This document shows, piece by piece, positions 12,481 to 24,005 of a stretch of DNA of 64,000 bases. Source of the stretch: Bettongia penicillata ogilbyi (taxonomy: Eukaryota; Chordata; Mammalia; Diprotodontia; Potoroidae); contig JAJHZJ010000061.1 of the NCBI GenBank assembly GCA_023548195.1, positions 5,968,373-6,032,372 on the forward strand, given 5' to 3'. A model generated the notes under the pieces. The model did not search any database. It was not told the DNA's origin and worked only from the letters and a program-made list of their open reading frames with translations. Position numbers and translations under genes: made by a program. Position 1 is the first letter of the stretch. Each line of letters starts with the position of its first letter.

Positions 12481-13139
12481 ATGATAGTGGGGATAGGGAC
12501 AAAAGGGACATTTAACAGATTTTGTATTTCTGGTACTTAATGAATGTTTATTGACTATCAGTAATTTGTCAATTGGGGTAACATACAGTATGTATATTGG
12601 AATAAATTCAGTTGATCCACGAAAAAAAATGAATTTTAGTTAAATATCAGATTTGGTCTGGGCATTTTGCCTTGGTTGGTTCAAGCACAGATTTGAATGG
12701 GATGAATTTCTTTTATTCTGAGAATTGAGAGATTGGGGGAGAGACTTCATAATGTTTTAGGTTTGGAAGGGATTGTTAGAAAACAACCCTCTCTCTAATT
12801 AGAAACAGAAGCCACAATTGGTTGAGAGCTCCCCTACTAGGAAGTTCCATATTAAAAATTCTGCTTATGTAATGAAAAGAACTAAGAGCATATTGAGTGC
12901 TAGAGAATTAGTGGGATAGTCATTTTATTGGTCCTGGATAGAAGAAAAGATGCCCATAGTGACATACCATATGATATTGTTTACTTGCCAGTTAATCTCT
13001 AAAGATGATTGTATGTACTCAACACCCAGCCTTCAGATCTGCTCTTTAGGTTTCTAAGAAGAAACCCTGGGTTACAGTAAATTTAATATTTAGGCTTCTC
13101 TTGACAATTCATGTCCTCTCATTATGTCAAGTACTTTCA

Positions 13140-13330
13140 GAGATAATCTTCTTTGATCTTTTTAAAATTAAATTTTACTTGTTTCAAACAAAGCTCCACC
13201 TCTCCTCCCCTCCCTGCTACTTCTATCAGAAAGAGCAAGAAAAACAAAATGTTTGACTGTTCATGGAGACATGTATAGTGAAGCCATACAAATTACTATA
13301 TTGACTATGTTCAAATAAATTGTTTCAATC
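13140..13330 (-). mobile_element. Possible L1 3'-UTR relic (minus strand)
   Basis: Contains 'caaacaaagctccacctctcctcccctccc' and a 'catggagacatgtatagtgaagc'-like stretch resembling the 3' UTR of marsupial L1 copies elsewhere in this window. Weak match. Confidence 0.3.
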
Positions 13331-13439
13331 TGCACTCTTGAGTCTACCATTTCTTATCAGGATGTGAGTACCCTTGAAGTTTCAGTCATGAGTGATTTCT
13401 TAATTATTAACCAGTACTTATCCATCTGGAATCTAGCAT

Positions 13440-14095
13440 TTGATGTTATTGATAGCTGTTTCCCTCTTGGATACTACTTCTTCTTTGAGTTTTCATGAAA
13501 CTATCCTCTTGGTTCCTTTGTTAGATAACTCATTGCTCCTCAATCTTCTTAGCTGCCTTGTCATCCACATCATTTTTACTAAGTATGTGCCCCCCAAGAT
13601 CCTATCCTGGGCCTCTTATCTCTACCTTCTTTCACTGAGTGGCTTTTTCACCTCCTTCTGTTTGATTATTATCTCTTTGCAAATGATTTACACATAGCTC
13701 CAGCCCTATTCTTCCAAGCTCTGGTTTCACATGACCAGATGCTCATTGAATATTACATTAGACATCTCAAATGCTGCATGTTCAAAACAGGCATCTTCCT
13801 CTCCACAGACATCCCTAAACCCTCTCTACTTCTCAACTTCTCTATTTCCAGTAAGGCCACCACCATTCTTTCAGTCTCCCAGGTTCACAACCTCATTATT
13901 CTTGACTACTCTCCTCCTTGTCTGAGATACCCATTCCATTTGCCCTGTCCATCTCTAATACAACTCTTATATCTTTGACCCCTTCTATCAATTTATATGG
14001 ACTATTGCCTTCATCCCTTCTCACCTGGACTGTATTGTAATGTGCCTAATTGGTGTCCCCTCATAATCGCCAAGCACTGTACCAGTAGTACTTGG
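13440..14095 (+). mobile_element. L2 LINE fragment (plus strand)
   Basis: L2 coding landmarks occur in order: 'ccccaagatcctatcctgggcctctt', then 'attagacatctcaaatgctgcatgttcaaaacaggcatc', then 'ctcacctggactgtattgtaatgtgcctaattggtgtccc'. These correspond to the reverse transcriptase and C-terminal part of the L2 ORF. Frames are broken, leaving only 60-85-codon pieces. Confidence 0.72.
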
Positions 14096-14104
14096 AGTGC
14101 ATAA

Positions 14105-14425
14105 GGATGACTGGAATAGCAATTAGATAGTGCTTTAAGATTTGCAGAAACCTTTACATAAAGTATCTCACTTGATCTTCACAACAACCCTAAGAGGTAG
14201 GTGGGCCTATTTTGCAGGTAGGTAAATTTTAACCAAGAGTTTGCAGGGATGGAAAACCTGACCCTCTTAAGTCCTCAAGTGCAGCCCTTTGACTGAATCC
14301 AAACTTCGAAGAATGAATTGGAAGTTTGTATTCAATCAAAGGGCTGAACTTGAAGACCTAGAGGACCACAGGTTCCCCACCCCTTGCAAAGTGACTTGCC
14401 CAAGAACCTGGAGTTGGTAGTTGTC
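14105..14425 (-). mobile_element. MIR-type SINE split by a MITE
   Basis: 'gatagtgctttaagatttgcagaaacctttacataaagtatctcacttgatcttcacaacaacccta' to about 14235 is minus-strand MIR, and 'aaagtgacttgcccaagaacctggag' from 14388 resumes it. The palindromic element 14244-14386 lies between. Confidence 0.6.
14244..14386. mobile_element. Palindromic hAT-type MITE
   Basis: The left arm starts cagggatggaaaacctg and runs through 'cctcaagtgcagccctttgactgaatccaaac'. The right arm is its diverged reverse complement, 'gtttgtattcaatcaaagggctgaacttgaagacctagaggacc...ccccacccc'. Arms of about 60 bp surround a short centre. Nested in a MIR. A half-copy of the same family is at 47663-47778. No clean 8-bp target duplication was found. 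Confidence 0.65.
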
Positions 14426-14429
14426 TGGG

Positions 14430-16115
14430 GCAGGACAAAGACACTTAGATTAAAAAAAAAAAAATGGGAGAAAGTCCACATTGAAAGACCTCACATTCTA
14501 TGAAGTTGGAAAGAGGAAATGATATACTTAAAAGTATATGCCAAATAAAAGCAAGATTAGATAATAACAGTTGGAGGGTGGGGCATTACCAGCTGGAGAT
14601 GTGAGAAACTGTTTCATGTTGAAGGTGATGCTTGAGGAAGAAAAGGAAGCAAAGAATTTTTAAGGGGTGAAGAGGAAGGTGAACAAGAGCATTTCAGGTG
14701 TGGACCACAACAGCCTGCACAGATATGGGGCTGGCATTCTGTACCTGGGAACACTAAGTAGGCCAAAGTTTATTTAGATTAATGAGCATTTGAAGGGGAG
14801 CAGTGGATAACCACTGTAGAAAGACAGGTTAGGGCCAGTTGGTAAAGTGCTTTAAGGACTAATCAAAGGAACCTATATTTGATCCTAGCCATTGGAGCTT
14901 ATTGAGTAGAAAGATAATGTGGTCAGACCTGTACTTGAGTAACATCACTTGGCTTGGGGAGGGCAGAGACAAGTCATTTTGGAAGCTTGTACAATACCAG
15001 AAGGTCATAAGTGCCTGAATATGGGTGGTGGCGATGTGAAAAGAGATAAAGAAGATGAATGCAGGAGATACTGTGGCTGTAGAAATGACAGTTTGACTCC
15101 TGACTTAAGTATGTAGGGTAAGAGAGAGTGTGATAACAGCAAAACCAGAGTGACTAGAAGAATGGTGGTGCCATTGACAGAAATAGGGAAATTTGGAAGT
15201 AGGAAGGTTCATAAGCTTAATGATGCTGATGTTAGGTATACAGGTCTGCAAAAGACCTGAGTTTAAATACAGCCTCATATACTTACTAGCTGTGTGACCT
15301 TGGGCAAGTCACTTAACCTCTGCCTCAGTTTCCTCATCTGTAAACTGGAGATAATAATAGCACCTACCTCCTGAGTTTGTTGTGAGGACCAGATGAAATG
15401 ATAATTGTAACATGCTTCACACAATACCTGGCACATAGTAAGTGCTATGCAAATGTTAAGTTCAGGATGCCCAATGGCATTTAGATGTGCAGGTCTGATT
15501 AAGAATAAATCTGCTGATTAAGAATAAATCAGCAGATTTGAGAGTCATCTGCATGGAAATGATAGTTAAGTCCATGGGAGCTGATGAGATCCTCAAGGGA
15601 GTTAGTAAAGGGAGAAGAAAAGAACATCTAAAGAGTTAGTGATTGTGACTGGGATGAAGACCCAGCAAAAGAAACTGAGAAATGCTCAGATAGGGAGGAT
15701 AATCTTTAGAGAAAACCTAGAAACCTAAACCCAGGAAACCAAAATCCTAGAAACTCCCCCACCTTGAAAAAAATAAAAGAGAATCCAAAAAGTCATTGAC
15801 AGAGTCATAGGCTAAAGAGAGGTCAAGAATGAATAAGATTGAGAAAAGAATTAGATTTGGCAATAGACATCATTGATAACTTTGGAAAGAGCAGTTTCAG
15901 TTGAATGATGAGTTCAGAAATCAGACTACAGACAGTTTAGAAGAGTGAGAGGAAAGGCAGTGGAAGCGTTGATTGTAAATGACTTTCTTCAAAGGAGGTT
16001 AAGCCACAGAAGGGAGAGAGAGGGATGATAGCTGGGAGAGATGGATACAGCAAACAAGGATTTTTCAAGGATGTAGGCAGCAGGCAAGCAGCTGATTTAG
16101 TCAATGATGATGAAG
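14430..16115 (-). mobile_element. L2 LINE, long minus-strand copy
   Basis: The plus strand reads as the reverse complement of L2: 'aatggtggtgccattgacagaaatagggaaatttggaag', 'gagtcatctgcatggaaatgatagttaagtccatgggagctgatgagatcc', and 'tttggaaagagcagtttcagttgaatgatgag'. This covers much of the RT and C-terminal ORF. A MIR (15235-15470) is inserted. A local 19-bp-period duplication of 'ctgattaagaataaat' is at 15495-15529. Confidence 0.72.
15235..15470 (+). mobile_element. MIR-type SINE, nearly complete
   Basis: One of the best MIR copies in the window: 'cttactagctgtgtgaccttgggcaagtcacttaacctctgcctcagtttcctcatctgtaaactgg', then 'cacctacctcctgagtttgttgtgagga' and 'acctggcacatagtaagtgctatgcaaatgtt'. 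Nested in the minus-strand L2. Confidence 0.8.
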
Positions 16116-16800
16116 GAGGGGCCAACCTGCTAGAGAAGATGACTGGGAAATCCGCTTAATTCTTTTGTTTCTTTGTGTACTCATAGAATTGCTCTTTTTA
16201 GATGGATTTTCTGGTGATTCTGGATCATTTCTCATAGTGGTCAGTGGCTTCTTTTTATTCACGTCTCCAGCCTGAGTTGCTGAATTGGAGCTTTTTTTTG
16301 GTGCCATTCTCACCTACTGGACTTTTGGGTGAGCTGGTCAGCCCTACTTCATTTTTACCTGTGTCACCTGAGCTTCTCGACTGACCTTTACCTCCTGGGA
16401 TATATCCATACTAAAAGTGCTGGTAGGTTCTATACCCTCCTGTGCTTTTGCAGTTCAAGATACTGGATCATCAGGGTCCTCTCTGGGCATCTCAGCACAG
16501 AGTGCTAGGAACCTTGGAGCCCCTGAGCCTAGGGAGCTGCAGTCTGAACTGCGTCTTTCATACTAGTCTTCGCTGCTTCTGTTTGCTTCTGAAATCCGCA
16601 CTAGGGATTTCTGATGGGAGGTCTTCATTCTTGTTGCCTCCAGATACAGAGCTTTGTAGACTCTGATCCTCCTCTGTTGTGCTGGGAGACCTCTGGTTTG
16701 TTGACCCGTGATGATAGCTGCTATCCTGGTTTGGCTCATTTTCCCATTGCCTGTGCACTTCTGACTGACTTTTTTTTTTTTTTTTTACAGTTCTTGGGTA
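16116..16800 (-). mobile_element. L1 5' region plus start of ORF1 (minus strand)
   Basis: Minus-strand open frame 16313-16101 starts MRMAPKKSSNSATQAGDVNK, a basic, Ser/Asn-rich N-terminus like L1 ORF1p. Upstream of it, 16314-16790 is relatively GC-rich and resembles an L1 5' UTR. It lacks the rest of ORF1, ORF2 and a 3' tail, and it abuts L2 at 16115. A T-tract (16770-16787) bounds it. Assignment rests on protein style and composition, so it is moderate at best. Confidence 0.45.
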
Positions 16801-16999
16801 GGTGAAGGTTCTTAAAATAGTTCCTCATTGGATTTCTTGATCATTATTTGTTTTGGTCCTGTTTTTTAGGTTTTTATTGGAGTAGAAATGTAGAAGCTGG
16901 GTCTCCTCTATTTGGGCATCCAAATTGGCTGGAAATCCCTTTCGGTCCTTTCTCACAAAGTAAACTATACATATGTAAAAGTAGGTTTTATTTAGTCCT

Positions 17000-17065
17000 G
17001 TGTGTGTGTATGTATGTATATAGTATGTGCATATACATACATACATACATACATATATATATATA
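17000..17065. repeat. Microsatellite (TG/TGTA/CATA/TA)
   Basis: tgtgtgtgtatgtatgta..., then (cata)n and (ta)n tracts up to 17065. Open frames across it are translation artefacts. Confidence 0.9.
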
Positions 17066-18729
17066 GCGCTGTAGTCAACATCTTAAGGAATCTGGAAATT
17101 GGTATTAGACTTCATTTTCAGTCTTCTCTAAAACTCACCCAAGTTAATAAAAACCAGCTTCCAGGGTTTTTAGGACAGCTGTAAAAGTGCTGTTCACTCT
17201 ATGGTAAAAACTGCACATCTGAGTCATACTAGAAGACATGCAGAGGATCATGTATATGTGCATGGAATGCATATTATATTATGTGAATGACATTGAGATT
17301 ATGAAAATTCTACCTATAGCCCTGGGTTTTCACCAGCATTACAGAGTAGAAAACTGTCACTAAATTTATCTACCTGGCTTCCATGCTGTTTACTATAACT
17401 ATTGATATTCAAAGATGCAAAAATGTTCAAAATCCCATTGTAAAAATTTTAAATCCCATCAAAATCCTATTTTAAAAATCCCAAGTAAAAATTCTAGAAA
17501 TCAATGAGCTCATCACTTGAAGGTCAGCAGTGTGGTATAAATACCTCAAACTAAACACAGCTGAATGTCTGTATTATCTCAGTGTTTTTAGTTAGGAGAC
17601 CTTGACCTGCCTCAGATGTCATCTTCTGTCACTTAATGTCTTCAGGGCAGTGACCCATTTTGATGTAATAGGATTACCATTAACACAACCTGTCTGTCTT
17701 CATGAGGTCATACAACTATGCTGTGCCAGATGTGTTTGTTCTACAGCTAAATGGCATTAGAATTACAAAACAAATAATGGAAATTAGACAATTTAAGCAG
17801 AACCAGAAAGTCATAGGAACATACTTTAAGCACAACTGAATTTGAATCCTGGCTCTTTGTGACACTGGGCAAGTCACAACCTCTCTAGGCTACAGTTTCC
17901 TCATTTATAAAACAAATGTTTACTTGATGGCCTCTAAGGTCACTTGTAGCTCTTAACTCTGTTTTTATGAACTTAAAGCAATACAACTTAACCCTGTAAT
18001 GCTGTGAAACAACAGATAGGACCATACTCAACATAACTCATAAGAGATGGAGTTCTTTCTGATCAGAGTAGGTATTGTGCATCCTTTGTGGCAGAATAGG
18101 AAAGGGGTCCAACAGGGACTGACTATAGCCATATATTAAAAGACAGTATCCACACATGCATAGAGTGGGAAGCACAATGATCATTTTAATCACATATTTC
18201 ATCTCTTTAACCACATACATTTGGTAGTATCATCAGCTTTGAAGGACAAGTATAACCAGTTAAAGAATTTAGGGTGTGCAGTTCAAATGCTGAAAGCAGG
18301 TGGAAGACTCATACACATTCAATATCTGACCTATCCTTACCAGGATTTGAATTTTTCCATGTATCTTCAATTATCAGCTAGAACCATTTGCAGATAGGCA
18401 AGCGAAGATTGCACTTGAGATTCACAACTGGATCATAACATATAAATATATACAGTGACACTTCATGTAAATAGAGGTCACTCATCTGCAACTCTCCCTA
18501 ACATACCTGAGAGCATGAAAATAAAGAAAAGCAGCCACAGTAGATTTCTTGAAATCTAGGTCCTCATTGGACTTATTTGATGCAAAATTCAAACAAACTT
18601 GGAGTTTTCCCACCCATAACAGCTTAAAAAAAAAAGAATTCTTGAGAAGCAACATGGCATATTGATGAGAGCTGGCTCTGGAGTCAGGAAAACCTGGATT
18701 CAAATCCTAACCCTGATACACATTGACTG
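17066..18729. other. Intron; decayed MIR fragments only
   Basis: Two MIR fragments on the plus strand are seen at about 17830-17960 ('tttgaatcctggctctttgtgacactgggcaagtcac') and 18640-18720 ('gctggctctggagtcaggaaaacctggattcaaatcc'). Nothing else is recognised. Confidence 0.5.
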
Positions 18730-21700
18730 ATCATGAACAAGACTGCAGATGAGTGGTTCTGTGCATGTGAAAGGAGAGGCTTGTGGAAATTCACTAATGG
18801 AATTAACCTCAACTTCTGCCTCCAGACTGTATCTTCTAGGATCTCTCTTGATGGATTTCAACTTGATCTGCATTATTGTTTTTTATCCAACTCCTATAGG
18901 CTACATTTCCAGGATTCTCTTCTCCTAGGAGGAATCTTCTCATAAAGCTCATGCCGATTCTTGTTTTGGCCACTGGGATATTTCTCTGACCACAATCTGA
19001 GCATTTTATTTTGCTTCTATTCCCAAGTGGGCATAGAGGATTTAACAGAAAACATCATTGTATTAGATACTGAATGAATTAGGTTTATCCCAGCAGAGGG
19101 ATTATACCTTGTAGGTTAATTTGGACCAGTTACAAGCAAAGAATGCAAATCTACAGCACTATTGGCAAGCCACAAGAAGGAAAAGCATGGCTCTCAGAGC
19201 ACTTCAGGAAAGGTCTCCCTTCCAAAGCCTGGCAAAGCAGCTAATGCAAAAAATTATAGAGCACAATAAAGACATCCTAGTGTTCTAGAGCTCCATTCCC
19301 CACTTCCTGGACCAAGGTAGAGTTCATTTTGTCATGTCACTTAGACCATACTAGTTACATGTCCTCCTTAACTGATGACTTATTGCTGGGAAATTTTGAA
19401 TACTGCCATCCAGGAAGTTCAATGAGTATTTGACAAGATGTACGCTTCAGACAATTGCAGTCTTAGTAGAGCCACGGTCAGATATTATTTATGCTGAGTG
19501 CTTCTGAATCTTCAATCAACCTAAGAGAATGGAGCTGTGCTTTTCAAACAGTTCCTTACTCTAGTCAAAACCAAATCACCTTCCCTGCAGTGGTGCACGA
19601 AGATCAAAGGCCATCGTAATCTCTCCGAAAATAACATATGAACCCATCTATGGGGGTGGACCCTGTTTGTTGCCCCAGACACCAGTACAAGACAGTAATC
19701 TCAGTGTTGGACCCTGAGAAATACCTACAGGTAAATCTCAATTATAACTTATCTTGTTGAGTGCATACTTGCTTGGCAAAAATTTGTTTGTACTTTAGCT
19801 TGGCAGGATACTGTTCCACAGATTGACCCACTAAAGACCCAAGGACTGAAAACAGGAAATGGCCAAGTTCTTCATTGACTAAACCTTCTGTGGAACTCTC
19901 TCAGATCCTAGCATCTATCAGTAGGGCCTTAGCTGGTGGATCAGCTTTTCCCACCTGGGGCTTCATGGCTACCATAAACTCTGGATGTAGACCCTCATGT
20001 GCTGAGGGGAAATTAGAAATCATGGGCATGCTTCACCTGTGGTCATGGAAACCACAGGCAGATGCTCTCTGTAGATAAGCTCAATAATGTACAAAACCTT
20101 CCCCTGTAGATCGAGAAGACATTACTTCTGGAGTCACCAAATTTCTACTATTTCTCGATGTACTCAGGATCCTGAGGTTTTTCTTGTATGATATCCATAT
20201 TCCTTAGAGCCTTATTCAACTCTTACTGCCTCCAGTGCTTTAATATCCATTCTAAGCTACCACCATCCACATTACCCCTTCAGCTTTTAGCCCATTACTC
20301 CCCAGGAAATATTATTTAAATAGGGGAAATGTTTCAATAGTAAAGAATCACTTTCTCCTGATGTTGCTGTGTGTTAGACTTGGTTCTTGTGAGCACCTTC
20401 TGTGCCGTATTAGAACTCAAGTTCTAGGTTTTCTGAGTTTTTTGGAGAACAACCCCTACAGACTTTTTGCACTAGAATACTAGTGCTCTGAAAAAGAACA
20501 AGGTCTGGTTGTGTCACAATGATTGAACCCCTACTGCCATTACAATAAGGGTTAGTTATTGCTACTTCTCGTCTTGGATTTTCTGAACCAGTTGAAGTAA
20601 GCCTCTTTTTATCCAGTTGGAGGTCCATGTTGGCAAGTGGGATGGATGGAAAAATCTCTTCCAAATCCCATTTACATATCAGGAACATAGCCATGTCCTT
20701 CCGCTTATTTAATCTTTCAACTATGCTTCAATATTTTGTGAACTCCATCTTCTAAAATATAATTAAGTTGTAAAGTGGTAGTGTAAGTACAGGACACCTT
20801 CAGCTACATACGGGCCCTAATTGCCATGTTCAAGTAGTCTATCTGGTTCTAGTATACTTTCACAATCACCAGCTCTGAGAAGTTCAAATGTCCTAATTCA
20901 ACAAAGAGCTATAATTTCCTGGGCACCTAATAGGTAGGTATGGTATTAGAAAGGCTCACTGGAAGGTAGACGTTCTAACATAAAAAAACAACAAGTTGAC
21001 AGATCTTGAACATTTCCTATGAATTGTTATCATCAGCTCATTATTAGGTTCTCATCACTGACCTGTTGAAAATTCCCAAATCATTTTAATATCTGGATGT
21101 ATTAGAACAAATTTTCAGGAATTTTGAAGCAAGTTCATCACTGCACTCCTCCTATTGTTCTTGGAGCCTCAATAACTCTGGCTAAATCCTGCATAGATGT
21201 AACCCTGGAGGGTTACTTGGACATAATCATCGACTGTCAGGCACTCTGTCAGGTTAACCTGCAAGCTGCCTGTTGCAGTCCAACACAATATATGCCTAAA
21301 TCATATTAGGCCAAATGTACCATCTGGGAAGAAGAATGACTTCTAGAAATGCTAAATACTGTCTTAATAGGGGATTAACATCCAGTTATCATACAGTCCA
21401 GGAGCAAAAAAAGCCCCAATTCTAGTAGACTCTACTTTTCAGCCTATTTGACTAATCAAATAAAAAATAAGTCCCAGGATAACCAGAACTGGCCAGTCTG
21501 TAGCTTTTTCTGGAAGGGCCAGAATGATTCAACCGTCATACCTAAGAATCCATCTTGGATGATCTTTTGTGCACCCCCCCACATGTCCATGCTTTTTAAG
21601 GATCCATGCTTCTGTTCTTTGTCAAAGTGGTTTCCTGTTGGAAATCTGTACCTGGTCACCTAGAACTTTTGATGATATAGGTCCCCTCTGAATTTGGCTG

Positions 21701-23400
21701 TCATGTATATACCTGTAAAAAAGTGGATTGGCCAGAGACCCACTGCAGAAACCAGCAGGTCTATTCCCACTCCTTTATCTTGCAGCAACCTTGATCCTCC
21801 CTGTTTCTGGATTTTATTGACTGATCTTTTAGGATCCGACCTTATAGGATCAGGTCTCTGTCTTGGTAGGGGACAATATACAGACAGAAGTGGTCCACTT
21901 CCTCTCTTGTGTTTCCCCCACAGCTGCTGAAGCTCTCTGGTTGTATTTCCAGAATCTTCAGAAACTGCCCTCCCACCTCATCTGTACCTGAAGACTGGTT
22001 ATTCTAAGTCAAAATCAACCTGTCTCTTATAATCCATAATCCTTTGGGCAAATGGAGAATACCAACTGCTCCTTAGATCAGTACCTAAGCTGTACCTCTT
22101 CCCATGATGATTAGACCACCCTAATTCCCACTATGAAGTTTTGTTGTTGTAATCTTTTCATCTTTTCACCAATAATAACCCTTTCTGGGCAAACCCTGAT
22201 TGCTGCTGTTGTTTTCCCAGTTTCCATCATTTGTACCCTGATCTTAGTTTGTAGATGGTTACCTAGGAGATTTTGAAATCCTCCAGACTGAATTGCAGAC
22301 TGCACTGGAAACCCTCAAGGTGGCCTATAAGTAGCTGGCTACCACCACTGTATTCTGAGGGAACTCTTCCAGGTAGAAGGACAGGTTAGTTTTTACCAGG
22401 AACCTCTGCTCCACCTATTTCCAGAAAATTGGAAGACCAGTTCTTTAGCCATCTTGTAGCCTTCTGATCCAAGGTCCTCTACTCACTCTGAATCCATCCT
22501 GCATTTCATTTATTACTATTATACAACACCTACCTAGCTCCAAGTTTTACCCACTGTCCTTCCCTACCATTCCCTTATGCTTCCCCAGTTTTTTGAAGAC
22601 CAAAAGAAGTCTGTGGTATGAGAAATCTTGTTTTCAGCTGCAGTAAATGTTGCTTTCAGGACCTTGTTGCCTGACAAGAAAATAAGTTAAAAATCCAGGC
22701 CTGGGCGCCTCCCAGCCAACTCCACATTCTGACACTAGTCAAGGTGTTTCACCAACATTACTCTAAAAGATTCAGTTCCAACATTTGGGAAGGCCTTTCA
22801 GGAAAAAGTGGTATAAAAGCTTGACCAGTTCACTGTTTATGCTTCTACCAAGTGAAGTGGGGTTTGGTACCACTTATGTACCCTGCAAATGCCATAGCAA
22901 AGAGTAAAATGCTTGTTGAACTGAACCAGTCAGCTTAACTCACTTGGTTCTGTTTTCTGTGCATTTCAAATACCATTAACATCTTGTCTCCATTGTGTGA
23001 CTTCCTTGTTACCTTTTGGGAATATTTTTAATGGATCATTTCTCTTTCTTTAGTTTTCCCCAATTGAATACATTGCTCAACTGGAAATCACCTCAACCAT
23101 GTTGCTTTCTCTAGCAAATCAGAATTAGACTACCTAAGAACGGTCCCCTCACCTCAGGGTTATTCCAGCTTCTGCTTTTAGACTTGATCTCCCAGCAGTC
23201 ACTCAAGGGACTTCCAGATGACCTCCATCAATATGATTCTAGCCAGGATTACATTTCACTGGATTCCATCGCTCAGCAACAAATTTTGGCAGTACCCACA
23301 TTGATCTCTGGCCAGCTGGGGGCACTCTCTAGCTCACAGTCGCATTGGATAATGGTGGCTTAAACGCTCTTTGTATGTTTTCTACCAATTTTAAAAAGCT
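18730..23400. other. Unclassified 4.6-kb block, possible old retroelement
   Basis: No L2, MIR, CR1 or SINE landmark was recognised here, in contrast to both flanks. Composition is less AT-rich than neighbouring intron. Several mid-size open frames on both strands carry complex, non-repetitive protein text, e.g. minus 20694-20410 (94 codons, includes DLVLFQSTSILVQKV), minus 22305-22111, and plus 21124-21309. None matches a family I know. A stop-free plus-strand stretch runs to a TAA near 23363. It may be a decayed LTR retrotransposon or ERV interior, or simply unique intron. Confidence 0.3.
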
Positions 23401-23749
23401 TTTTCTGATGGTTATTTAAAATACTCTCACTAATGAGTTTTTCCATATTATAAAAAAAATTTACTTAAGTTAGTAGTCAATTCTCTACTTGCCAAGGTAT
23501 AAACATAGTTCTGACATATTTGAGATATTTTTCCACCTAAGAAAAGTAGTATTTCTATTTTACTAATCAGTGAAATCCATAGCATTCTCCATTTGGGAAG
23601 AGATTCTTTTGATGGTAAATAGCATATTTTCCATAGTTTTTCCTGTATACTAGATGATTTCCATGCCGCCCCTACCCCCCAGTGGTAGAAGTACTCTGGA
23701 ATTTAAGATTAGCTATAGACTTGAATATTACGGTCATTATCAGTTGTAG

Positions 23750-24005
23750 TAATAGTACTAATGAACATTTATATAGTGTTTTAAGATCTGCAAAATAGTT
23801 CATATATCTCATACTTGACCCTCACAACAGCCCTTTTGAGTGACATATTACAAAAATCTCTATTTTACCTATTAGAAATCTGAGACAGGTAGAGTTTGAG
23901 TGACTTGCCCAGGGTCATATAGCTGTAAATGTCTGAGATAGAATTCAAACTCAGATCTTTGTGATTCCAAATCTGACATGCTAGTCATTGCACTGTACTG
24001 CCTTA
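23750..24005 (-). mobile_element. MIR-type SINE (minus strand)
   Basis: 'tttatatagtgttttaagatctgcaaaatag', 'ctcacaacagccc', 'gtagagtttgagtgacttgcccagggtcatatagctg' and 'gaattcaaactcagatctttgtgattcc' appear in reverse-MIR order over about 250 bp. Confidence 0.75.

Noticed and set aside
13440..13978. Plus-strand frames of 64-85 codons as possible genes
   Set aside because: They are pieces of a decayed L2 ORF.
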